Source: Microbacterium sp. (GTDB lineage: Bacteria; Actinomycetota; Actinomycetes; Actinomycetales; Microbacteriaceae). Taken from it: a stretch of 16,746 nucleotides of DNA. Position numbers and translations under genes: made by a program. How positions within the stretch are numbered: the first letter of the stretch is position 1; each line of letters opens with the position of its first letter. Shown in pieces: positions 1 through 5,744 of the stretch. The DNA is taken from the NCBI GenBank assembly GCA_029267645.1, contig JAJUIM010000012.1, positions 1 through 16,746 of the forward strand, given 5' to 3'. Under the pieces are notes generated by a model. The model made no database searches and had not been told where the DNA came from. It saw only the letters and a list, made by a program, of their open reading frames with translations.

Positions 1-140
1 CCGAACACGGGATCGGGGATGACGCGCGCGTCGAGCGCGAAGACGTCGGCGAGCAGCTGCTCGGTGAGGATCTCGGACGGCCGCCCGCGCGCCGCGATCG
101 CCCCGTCCCGCATGACGACGAGGTGATCGGCGAAGCGCGC
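1..140 (-). pseudogene. Siderophore ABC transporter ATPase, C-terminal remnant (FepC/FecE-like)
   Basis: Reading the minus strand from 140 down to the left edge gives an open frame of about 46 codons with no stop. It begins ARFADHLVVMRDG and ends VIPDPVF, and it carries the stretch after the H-loop that is typical of iron-siderophore ABC ATPases (family pattern: aaRyADHliaMrdG, then the cRVIPDPvsG tail). Everything that should lie upstream is absent: Walker A, the signature motif, Walker B and the H-loop. Upstream of position 140 the frame runs into antisense of an esterase gene. The true C-terminus lies just beyond the left edge. I see a 5'-truncated gene that cannot make a functional ATPase. 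The family is recognised from memory of the motif, so a related ABC ATPase subfamily is possible. Confidence 0.75.
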
Positions 141-599
141 GACGCCGACCTCACGGCCAACCCCGCGCTCGTCGACGACCTGCGCCGCCTCATCTGCACC
201 TCGCCAGTACCCGTCACGGACGACCCCGAGCGCACCCTCATCCAGGGATCCTCGCTCGGCGGACTCGCCGCGCTGTTCGCGCAGTGCATCGCGCCCGACC
301 GCTTCGGCGCCTCGGTGTGCCAGTCGGGATCGTTCTGGTGGCCGAACGCGCGAAGCGGGCACGAGGCCGAGTGGCTCACGCGCGTGATCCGCGACGCGCA
401 ACCCGCGCTCGGATCCGTGCACCTGTCGGTGGGAACCGACGAGTGGGTGCTCACGGGGCCCGTGCGCCGCTTGCGCGACGCCGTCGCTCCCCTCGCCCGC
501 ACGCTCGACTATGAGGAGTTCGACGGCGGCCACGACGCGCCCTGCTGGGAGGCGGCGCTGCCGGGCGTGCTGCGCCGGCTGGGCTTCGGTCCCGCGTAG
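138..599 (+). pseudogene. Enterochelin-esterase-like hydrolase, C-terminal fragment
   Basis: This frame encodes the C-terminal part of a Fes/IroE-type esterase, the enzyme class that hydrolyses ferric siderophores in the cytoplasm to release iron. Matching elements are the LTANPALVDDL stretch, the nucleophile elbow GSSLGG (position 246 onward), the QSGSFWWP block, and a C-terminal GGHD with the likely catalytic His. Full-length family members have an N-terminal Fes domain plus the whole alpha/beta hydrolase, about 400 residues. Only about 153 residues remain here. A GTG at 123 could open the frame to give 158 residues, but it lies inside antisense ABC-ATPase sequence and has no visible ribosome binding site, so I treat this as a remnant. 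The upstream neighbour is another truncated siderophore gene in the opposite direction. Ser and His are intact, so decay looks recent. Confidence 0.75.
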
Positions 600-602
600 A
601 CA

Positions 603-644
603 CGCCGCTGCCCCCGCCGGAGGGATCCGGCGGGGGCAGCGGCG
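603..644. terminator. Bidirectional hairpin terminator between esterase remnant and FMN reductase
   Basis: A perfect 18-bp stem (603-620 pairing with 627-644) closes a 6-nt loop. It sits between the convergent ends at 599 and 651. There is no clear U-tract on either side, which is usual in high-GC actinobacteria. A GGATCC hexamer (623-628) spans the loop and the start of the right arm. Confidence 0.7.
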
Positions 645-650
645 GCGCGG

Positions 651-1301
651 TCAGCCGCGCTCGGGCACGTCGCTCAGCAGGTCGGCGAAGGATCCGCCGG
701 CACCGAGGTACGCCTCGGGGCTGAACGGGTCGAGCCGCTCGGCGGCGCCTGCCGAGGTGAGCCGGTCGGCGAGCTCGCGGGCCGCGCGGTCGACGCGCTT
801 CTGCAGGGGCGCGACGCGGTCGGCGTTGTCGCCCCAGTCGTCGCTCGCGGCGAAGACCGACGTCGAGACGGGCTCGGCGTGCAGGTATGTGAACAGCGGG
901 CGCATCGCGTAGTCGATCGCGAGCGAGTGGCGCGGCGTGCCCGCCGTCGCGCCGAGCAGCACGGGCGTGCCCTCGATCGCCTCGCGGTCGAGCACGTCGA
1001 TCCAGCTCTTGAACAGGCCCGAGTAGCTCGTCGAGAAGATCGGCGTGACCGCGATCAGTGCGTCGGCCTTCTCGACGAAGCCGTTGACCTCGGCGAGCGC
1101 GGGCGGCGCGAATCCCGTGAGCATGTTGTTCGTGATGTCGTGGGCGACGTCGCGCAGCTCGAACACGCGGGTCTCCGCGTCGACCTCACGCGCCGTGAGC
1201 TCGCGGGCGACCGCCTGCACGAGCCGGTCGGCGAGCAGCCGCGTCGACGAGGGATCCGACAGCCCGGCCGAGACGACCGCGATCTTCTTGGTGTCCGTCA
1301 C
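651..1301 (-). CDS. NAD(P)H-dependent FMN reductase, CE1759 family, partner of LLM monooxygenase
   Basis: This 216-residue protein has a flavodoxin-like fold. It is predicted to reduce FMN with NAD(P)H in the cytoplasm and hand FMNH2 to the monooxygenase encoded just upstream. Visible signatures are the N-terminal phosphate-binding segment around residues 12-22 (AGLSDPSSTRL) and the flavin-binding TPIFSTSYSGLFKSWID block at residues 86-102. The start is a GTG whose first bases overlap the upstream stop as GTGA (1298-1301), which implies translational coupling, and no separate promoter is needed. The family (LLM-partnered FMN reductase, CE1759 type) is inferred from the sequence and from this exact gene pairing. 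The physiological substrate of the pair is unknown. The gene ends 7 bp before a strong hairpin terminator. Confidence 0.88.
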   Translation of the reverse strand: MTDTKKIAVVSAGLSDPSSTRLLADRLVQAVARELTAREVDAETRVFELRDVAHDITNNMLTGFAPPALAEVNGFVEKADALIAVTPIFSTSYSGLFKSWIDVLDREAIEGTPVLLGATAGTPRHSLAIDYAMRPLFTYLHAEPVSTSVFAASDDWGDNADRVAPLQKRVDRAARELADRLTSAGAAERLDPFSPEAYLGAGGSFADLLSDVPERG

Positions 1302-2530
1302 TTGTCCGCCGCCTTTCCGAATGCAGACCCGAGGGTCTCCGTGTCCTGGTACGGCGAGCCGCCGGTGACGTTGTCACCGCGGTTCGCGTTGGGGCGAGGC
1401 TGGCGCGGGGCCTTGTCGCCGTACTTCGCCTTCACGAGGGCCGCGTGCGTCGGGGCGTCCGCGACCTGCTCGGGGCGGTTCTTCTGCAGCTCCTTGCGCA
1501 GCACGGGCACGACGTCCTGCCCGAGGAAGTCGATCTGCTCGAGCACCGTCTTGAGCGGCAGACCCGCGTGGTCCATGAGGAACAGCTGGCGCTGGTAGTC
1601 GCCGTAGTGGTCGCGCATGGCCGCGTAGCGGTCGATGACCTGCTGCGGCGAGCCGACCGTGAGCGGGGTCATCTCGGTGAAGTCCTCCATCGACGGGCCG
1701 TTGCCGTAGACGGGCGCCGCGTTGAAGTACGGCCGGAACTGGTCGATCGCGTCCTGCGAGTTCTTCGCCATGAACGCCTGGCCGCCGAGGCCGACGATCG
1801 CCTGCTCCTGCGTGCCGTGGCCGTAGTGCTCGAAGCGCTGGCGGTACAGGGCGATGAGGCGCTGGTAGTGCTCCTTCGGCCAGAAGATGTTGTTGGCGAA
1901 GAAGCCGTCGCCGTAGAACGCCGCCTGCTCCGCGATCTCGGGCGTGCGGATGGATCCGTGCCACACGAACGGGGGCACGTCGTCGAGGGGGCGCGGCGTC
2001 GAGGTGAAGCCGTTGAGGGCCGTGCGGAACTTGCCCTCCCAGTCGACGACGTCCTCGCGCCACAGCCGGTGCAGCAGGTTGTAGTTCTCGATCGCGAGCG
2101 GCAGGCCCTGGCGGATGTCCTTGCCGAACCAGGGGTACACGGGGCCCGTGTTGCCGCGGCCCATGACGAGGTCGACGCGGCCGCCCGAGATGTGCTGCAG
2201 CATCGCGTAGTCCTCGGCGATCTTCACGGGGTCGTTCGTCGTGATGAGGGTCGTCGAGGTCGAGACGATGAGGCGCTCGGTCTGCGCCGCGATGGCGGCG
2301 AGCGTGACGGGAGGCGCCGACGAGAAGAACGGCGGGTTGTGGTGCTCGCCGATCGCGAAGACGTCGAGCCCCGCCTCCTCAGCGTGCTTCGCGATCGTCA
2401 CGATGTCGCTGATGCGCTGCGCCTCGCTCGGGGTCTCCCCCGACACCGGGTCGCGCGTGATGTCGCTGACAGAGAACAGTCCGAACTGCATGCCCTGCCA
2501 CTGGTCGTTCGCGGTGTTCTGCTCGCTCAT
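1298..2530 (-). CDS. LLM-class flavin-dependent monooxygenase, CE1758 family
   Basis: This 410-residue luciferase-like TIM-barrel monooxygenase uses reduced FMN and O2 to oxidise an unidentified organic substrate. Recognisable blocks are MQFGLFSVSD at residues 14-23, the AIGEHHNPPFFSSAPP block at residues 59-74, the TTLITTNDPVKIAEDYAMLQHISGGR block at residues 93-118, and VMGRGNTGPVYPWFG at residues 122-136. The ATG at 2530 is chosen because AAGGAG lies 6 nt upstream (2537-2542) and the conserved region begins shortly after. An earlier in-frame ATG at 2599 would place the promoter region inside the gene. It is the first gene of a two-gene operon with the FMN reductase, overlapping by 4 nt. 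Upstream lies a partly palindromic AT-rich motif shared with the yceI promoter. The C-terminal 30-40 residues look disordered. Confidence 0.9.
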   Translation of the reverse strand: MSEQNTANDQWQGMQFGLFSVSDITRDPVSGETPSEAQRISDIVTIAKHAEEAGLDVFAIGEHHNPPFFSSAPPVTLAAIAAQTERLIVSTSTTLITTNDPVKIAEDYAMLQHISGGRVDLVMGRGNTGPVYPWFGKDIRQGLPLAIENYNLLHRLWREDVVDWEGKFRTALNGFTSTPRPLDDVPPFVWHGSIRTPEIAEQAAFYGDGFFANNIFWPKEHYQRLIALYRQRFEHYGHGTQEQAIVGLGGQAFMAKNSQDAIDQFRPYFNAAPVYGNGPSMEDFTEMTPLTVGSPQQVIDRYAAMRDHYGDYQRQLFLMDHAGLPLKTVLEQIDFLGQDVVPVLRKELQKNRPEQVADAPTHAALVKAKYGDKAPRQPRPNANRGDNVTGGSPYQDTETLGSAFGKAADK

Positions 2531-2568
2531 GCTGCTCTCCTTCGCTCGGCGGACGGATCCGCGCTTTC

Positions 2569-2600
2569 CATGCGTCTGAATATACATGGTGGAACGCATG
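2569..2600 (-). promoter_or_regulatory. Candidate operator/promoter of the monooxygenase operon
   Basis: Two 7-bp arms, CATGCGT (2569-2575) and ACGCATG (2594-2600), form an inverted repeat with an 18-nt spacer. The spacer holds an AT-rich core, read on the minus strand as CCATGTATATTCA (2589-2577). This core is an imperfect palindrome and is unusually AT-rich for this genome. It contains TATATT, a reasonable -10 hexamer about 48 nt before the start codon. I see no convincing -35. The core matches the yceI operator at 11 of 13 positions. A repressor site is inference. Confidence 0.45.
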
Positions 2601-2627
2601 CGACGCGAATCTGTTCCCGCGACACGG

Positions 2628-2662
2628 CGAAGGCCCGCCCCACACCGTGGGACGGGCCTTCG
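2628..2662 (-). terminator. Hairpin terminator of rpsO
   Basis: A 16-position stem (2628-2643 with 2647-2662) has a single mismatch and a 3-nt loop. It starts 36 nt after the rpsO stop on the minus strand. It separates rpsO transcription from the promoter of the downstream monooxygenase operon. Confidence 0.75.
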
Positions 2663-2698
2663 AGAAGTCGATTGAACGCTGGTGCGCTCAGCCGCTGC

Positions 2699-2968
2699 TT
2701 ATCGACGCAGACCGAGGCGCTTGATCAGCGAGCGGTAACGCTCGATGTCGATGCGCTGGAGGTACGTCAGCAGGCGGCGGCGCTGACCGACGAGCAGGAA
2801 CAGACCACGACGCGAGTGGTGGTCGTGCTTGTGCTCCTTGAGGTGCTCGGTGAGGTCGGTGATGCGCTGCGTCAGCAGAGCGACCTGCACCTCGGGGGAT
2901 CCGGTGTCACCGGGGTGCGTCGCGTACTCTTCGATGATCGACTTCTTGACGTCTGCTTCCAGTGCCAT
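2699..2968 (-). CDS. rpsO: 30S ribosomal protein S15
   Basis: This is the small-subunit protein S15, which binds the 16S rRNA central-domain three-way junction and nucleates platform assembly. The 89-residue length is exactly canonical. The sequence contains the N-terminal [14 protein letters not shown] block (residues 20-33), the [18 protein letters not shown] signature (residues 39-56), and a basic C-terminus ending IKRLGLRR. The ATG at 2968 begins the conserved [10 protein letters not shown] longer frame running to 3097 is only upstream leader. A purine-rich stretch (AAAGGGG, spacing about 9 nt) precedes the ATG. It is flanked by its own terminator downstream and by the yceI terminator upstream, so it is probably monocistronic. 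The leader contains a hairpin that could serve S15 autoregulation. Confidence 0.97.
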   Translation of the reverse strand: MALEADVKKSIIEEYATHPGDTGSPEVQVALLTQRITDLTEHLKEHKHDHHSRRGLFLLVGQRRRLLTYLQRIDIERYRSLIKRLGLRR

Positions 2969-3000
2969 GTAAGTGATCCCCTTTCTCCTCGTTGCGCGGT

Positions 3001-3022
3001 GCCCTCCGCCTGATTCGGGGGC
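3001..3022 (-). promoter_or_regulatory. Possible structured leader of rpsO mRNA
   Basis: In the region upstream of rpsO on the minus strand, 3022-3016 can pair with 3008-3001. This gives a 7-bp stem with one bulged A and a 7-nt loop, about 33 nt before the start codon. A second short hairpin lies around 3038-3050. S15 represses its own mRNA through differing leader structures in several phyla. Whether this is such a structure is inference, since GC-rich DNA forms stems easily. No convincing promoter hexamers are seen. Confidence 0.25.
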
Positions 3023-3098
3023 GCTCTGTATCCGCGGCCGTTCGACGGCAAGAGACAAGTCTACCCCACGCGGCACGCCCCCACGCAGCCCGCACACA

Positions 3099-3136
3099 GC
3101 AACGCCCCGGCCGGCGCGAGCCGGTCGGGGCGTTGC
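3099..3136 (-). terminator. Hairpin terminator of yceI
   Basis: A 17-bp stem (3099-3115 with 3120-3136) has one G-T wobble and a 4-nt loop. It begins 13 nt beyond the yceI stop. Together with the sequence before it (CGCACACAGCA at 3091-3101), it closely resembles the terminator at 6633-6666. Confidence 0.75.
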
Positions 3137-3148
3137 CGAGAAGGCGGA

Positions 3149-3697
3149 TCAGGCCTGCAGGGTGCCCTGGATGTCGAGCGTGATCTTCACGTCCTTGCCG
3201 ACGAGCACGCCACCCGTCTCGAGGGCCGCGTTCCACGTGAGACCGAAGTCCTCGCGGTTGATCTTGGTCTCGGCCGTCGCGCCGCCCTTGTAGTTGCCCC
3301 ACGGGTCGGTGCCGAAGCCGCCGAACTCGAGCGAGAAGGTGACGGGCTTCGTGACGCCGCGGATCGTGAGGTCGCCGTCGACGTAGAAGTCGCCGCCTTC
3401 CTGGCGCACGCCCGTGCTCGTGAACGAGATGGTCGGGAACTGCTCGACGTCGAAGAAGTCGGCGCTGCGCAGGTGCTGGTCGCGACCCTCGTCCTTCGTG
3501 TTGAGCGACGCGGCGTCGACCGTCGCGTCGACCTTCGCGTCGAGCGGGTTCTCCGGGAGGACGATCGTCGCGTCCTTGACGTCGAAGTGACCGCGCACCT
3601 TGGACATCATCATGTGGCGCACCTCGAAGCCGACCTCGCTGTGTGCGGCGTCGAGGACGTAGGTGCCGGGCTTGTAACCGGGAATGTCGATGGTCAT
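3149..3697 (-). CDS. YceI-family polyisoprenoid-binding protein, cytoplasmic type
   Basis: This 182-residue lipocalin-like beta-barrel protein belongs to the YceI family, whose members bind long isoprenoid (quinone-like) chains. Characteristic features are the opening GTYVLDAAHSEVGFEVRHMM at residues 11-30, the DGDLTIRGVTKPV strand, the FGGFGTDPWGN block, and the ALETGGVLVGKDVKITLD C-terminal strands. There is no signal peptide, unlike the periplasmic E. coli protein, as is usual for actinobacterial homologues, so a cytoplasmic location is inferred. The ATG at 3697 has AAGGAG 5 nt upstream (3703-3708). The promoter carries a perfect 14-bp palindrome. The gene stands alone between two terminators. 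The exact ligand and role are unknown. The family is often linked to oxidative or solvent stress. Confidence 0.92.
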   Translation of the reverse strand: MTIDIPGYKPGTYVLDAAHSEVGFEVRHMMMSKVRGHFDVKDATIVLPENPLDAKVDATVDAASLNTKDEGRDQHLRSADFFDVEQFPTISFTSTGVRQEGGDFYVDGDLTIRGVTKPVTFSLEFGGFGTDPWGNYKGGATAETKINREDFGLTWNAALETGGVLVGKDVKITLDIQGTLQA

Positions 3698-3754
3698 GAG
3701 TGCTCCTTGGGGGTCTGCGTGCGGTCCGCAACTCGCGGCGACGGAACCAGATTA

Positions 3755-3783
3755 ATCATGCATATGCATGGAAATCAAGTCAA
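3755..3783 (-). promoter_or_regulatory. yceI promoter with a 14-bp palindromic operator
   Basis: On the minus strand, TTGACT (3783-3778) is a good -35. A 17-nt spacer follows, then CATGAT (3760-3755), a 4-of-6 match to TATAAT. The perfect palindrome CATGCATATGCATG (3757-3770) occupies the spacer end and overlaps the -10, the usual position for a repressor that blocks RNA polymerase. The predicted start lies about 50 nt before the gene. Such AT-rich palindromes are typical of MarR- or TetR-type sites. The regulator is not encoded in this window. Confidence 0.6.
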
Positions 3784-3828
3784 GTGAATGGATCCGAAAC
3801 ACGGCGCAACGCGCCGGTGACGCACGAA

Positions 3829-3855
3829 GCGCCCCCGGAGCGGATCCGGGGGCGC
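3829..3855 (-). terminator. Hairpin terminator of the FKBP gene
   Basis: A perfect 10-bp GC stem (3829-3838 with 3846-3855) has a 7-nt loop. It starts 15 nt after the FKBP stop on the minus strand. GGATCC (3842-3847) again spans loop and stem. No U-tract is visible. Confidence 0.65.
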
Positions 3856-3870
3856 CTCGAGAACACGATG

Positions 3871-4239
3871 TCAGGCGTCGATCAGGTCGATGATGAAGAT
3901 CAGGGTCTTACCGCCGAGGAAGTGGCCGCTGCCCGCGGGGCCGTAGGCCAGCTCGGGCGGGATCGTCAGCTGGCGGCGCCCGCCGACCTTCATGCCGGGG
4001 ATGCCTTCCTGCCAGCCCTTGATGAGCATGCCGAGCGGGAACTGCGCGGGCTCGCCGCGGTTCCACGACGAGTCGAACTCCTCGCCCGTGTCGTAGTCGA
4101 CGCCGGCGTAGTGGATCGTCACGGTCGCGCCCGGCTTGGCCTCGTCGCCGTCGCCGACGATGATGTCGCGGATCTCCAGCTCGGCGGGAGCGGGACCGTC
4201 GGGAGCGTCAAACTCGGGCTTGGTGCGATCTGCTGTCAT
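3871..4239 (-). CDS. FKBP-type peptidyl-prolyl cis-trans isomerase
   Basis: This single-domain FKBP of 122 residues catalyses proline cis-trans isomerisation and assists folding. Signatures in order are TVTIHYAGVDYDTGEEFDSSW (one FKBP-fold strand plus the EFDSSW turn), FPLGMLIKGWQEGIPGMKVGGRRQLTIPP (active-site region with the conserved Trp), AYGPAGSGHFLGG, and the final strand TLIFIIDLI. There is no signal peptide or lipobox, so it should be cytosolic. I chose the ATG at 4239 (MTADRTKPEFD) because GGGAAG lies about 9 nt upstream and homologues start M-T-x-R-T-K-P. An ATG three codons earlier (4248) cannot be excluded. It sits between its own terminator and the strong terminator of the upstream prsW-like gene, so it is monocistronic. 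I see no clear promoter in 4240-4327. Confidence 0.93.
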   Translation of the reverse strand: MTADRTKPEFDAPDGPAPAELEIRDIIVGDGDEAKPGATVTIHYAGVDYDTGEEFDSSWNRGEPAQFPLGMLIKGWQEGIPGMKVGGRRQLTIPPELAYGPAGSGHFLGGKTLIFIIDLIDA

Positions 4240-4320
4240 GCTCCCCATCTTCCCGGCACGCGCAGGCGTCGTAAAGCGAATGCGCTACGGGCGAAACCGG
4301 CGAGGCGGGGACGGAAGGCG

Positions 4321-4375
4321 AAAAAGAACCAGCGCCCGGGTCTCGGCAAGGCCGGAGAACTCATCGGGCGCTGGT
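4321..4375 (-). terminator. Rho-independent terminator with U-tract, downstream of prsW-like gene
   Basis: An 11-bp perfect stem, ACCAGCGCCCG pairing 4328-4338 with 4365-4375, is followed on the minus strand by TTCTTTTT (4328-4321). It is the only hairpin in the window with a genuine U-tract. The 26-nt loop can form a smaller inner hairpin (CTCCGGC with GCCGAG). It lies 37 nt after the protease stop. Confidence 0.8.
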
Positions 4376-4411
4376 CTATGACTCTGAGAATGCACCGCGG
4401 ATCCGCCGGTG

Positions 4412-5635
4412 TCAAGACCCTCTGCGCACGTCGTTCGCGGGTGCGGGCGCGATGAGCTCGGCGCGCGTCTGCATCATGCGCCGCAGGAGCGCACGCTCGT
4501 CGGCCGGCGCCTGCGGATCCCGCCCCGTGAGCGCCCGCTGCCTCGCCCAGGCGAGGCGCGCGCCGTCGTGGATGAACGACTCCATGACGTGCCGGCGTCC
4601 GCCCGGCAGCCGGGCCGCCCACGCGAGGCCGGCGCGCCGCCCGTGCCTCGTCGAGAGGATGTCGGCCTCGTGCGACGTGAACCACCCGGCGCGCACGTAC
4701 TCCTCGAGGCGCTCGCGACGCAGCTGCAGCTCCTCGCGCCGGATCCGGATCGCGGCGAGGATGAAGAGCGCGAACATCGGCATCTGCAGCAGCACGTACG
4801 GCAGGAAGAAGCCCGCGACGTACGCCGATCCGTTCCAGAAGGCGTGCAGCGCGATCGCGACTGCGAGGCCCGCGAACCACGGCGCGGTCACGCCCCTCGC
4901 CCGCCTCACGGCGAGCCCAACCGCGAAGCCGCACACGGCCGTGAACATGATGTGCGCGAAGGGCGACAGCACGGCCCGCAGGAAGAACACGGCGCTCAGC
5001 TCGCCGATCCCGCCCACGGCGAGCGCCTCGACGAAGTACTTCACGTTCTCGACGAACGCGAACCCCGCGCCGATGAGGCCGCCGTAGACGATGCCGTCGA
5101 GCGCGCCGTCGAACGCGCGGCGCGCCATCGCGAGCACGAAGAGGATCCCGAGGCACTTCAGCACCTCCTCGACGACCGGCGCCTGCACGACCGACCCGAA
5201 CCAGTCGGGCAGCGCGACGCCGCGCAGCGCGCCCGCGATGAGCGTGCCGATGACGAGCGTGAGCATGACCGAGACGAACGCGCCCCACGCCGCGGCGAAG
5301 AACAGCATGCCGCGCGGCTCGGGCTCCCAGCGGTCGAGCCACATGAGCGCGACGACGACGCCCGCGAGCGGGATGTACGCGAGCAGCGAGGCGAGCAGCG
5401 GGGCCACCGCGCCGTAGGTCGTCACGAAGAAGGCGAGCGTCGCGAGGCAGAAGAAGCCGACGACGAACCAGACCCACGGCCACACAGTGCGGCCCTGCGC
5501 GGTGAGGCGCGGGCGCGCCTCGGGCAGCGGCAGGTGCGGCTCGGACTCGGGCGCGAGCCGGATGGGCTCGCCGTCGCCGCGCAGCGGCTGCGCGAACGGC
5601 CTGCTCTGCGACGGCGGCTGCTCGAACAGGGTCAC
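4412..5635 (-). CDS. PrsW-family intramembrane metalloprotease
   Basis: This membrane protein of 407 residues has several hydrophobic segments from about residue 52 to 297. It belongs to the PrsW family (related to CAAX proteases), glutamate/histidine membrane proteases that in Bacillus cleave an anti-sigma factor. The expected motifs are present: the EE pair in APVVEEVLK (156-157), the FAFVENVKYF block (E196), a His in SPFAHIMFT (H228), and LHAFWNGSA (H264). The first 50 residues are hydrophilic and proline-rich. The C-terminal tail of about 110 residues is charged and cytosolic. The GTG at 5635 is chosen because TAGAAT sits 7 nt upstream, consistent with a leaderless mRNA. The longer frame to 5869 has no support. 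No anti-sigma or sigma gene is nearby, so the substrate is unknown. Confidence 0.85.
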   Translation of the reverse strand: MTLFEQPPSQSRPFAQPLRGDGEPIRLAPESEPHLPLPEARPRLTAQGRTVWPWVWFVVGFFCLATLAFFVTTYGAVAPLLASLLAYIPLAGVVVALMWLDRWEPEPRGMLFFAAAWGAFVSVMLTLVIGTLIAGALRGVALPDWFGSVVQAPVVEEVLKCLGILFVLAMARRAFDGALDGIVYGGLIGAGFAFVENVKYFVEALAVGGIGELSAVFFLRAVLSPFAHIMFTAVCGFAVGLAVRRARGVTAPWFAGLAVAIALHAFWNGSAYVAGFFLPYVLLQMPMFALFILAAIRIRREELQLRRERLEEYVRAGWFTSHEADILSTRHGRRAGLAWAARLPGGRRHVMESFIHDGARLAWARQRALTGRDPQAPADERALLRRMMQTRAELIAPAPANDVRRGS

Positions 5636-5642
5636 ATGTCGA

Positions 5643-5648
5643 ATTCTA
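5643..5648 (-). promoter_or_regulatory. -10 element of leaderless prsW-like gene
   Basis: TAGAAT on the minus strand lies 7 nt before the GTG start and there is no Shine-Dalgarno, so transcription should begin at or next to the start codon. No clear -35. Confidence 0.6.
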
Positions 5649-5731
5649 GGCGGTCCATGGATATCGGTGCGCGGCGCGGGATCGCGGGGCGAAACGCGAG
5701 CGGCGCGCGGGGACGGCACCTGGGCTGAGGA

Positions 5732-5737
5732 TAGGCT
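5732..5737 (+). promoter_or_regulatory. -10 element of leaderless FAH-family hydrolase gene
   Basis: TAGGCT lies 7 nt before the ATG at 5745, with no Shine-Dalgarno between. The divergent prsW-like promoter lies in the same 109-bp gap. Confidence 0.6.
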
Positions 5738-5744
5738 GATCGGC

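Noticed and set aside
2531..2599. Upstream in-frame ATG at 2599 as the start of the monooxygenase
   Set aside because: It would place the AT-rich promoter/operator inside the gene and has no ribosome binding site. The ATG at 2530 has AAGGAG at good spacing.
1445..3013. A 522-codon plus-strand open frame
   Set aside because: It is the complementary-strand shadow of the monooxygenase and rpsO genes, both identified by family motifs.
2569..3783. A RosR consensus site (TTGTTGAYRYRTCAACWA) in the monooxygenase or yceI promoters
   Set aside because: Neither promoter matches that consensus. The similarity is in gene content, and the shared motif here is different.
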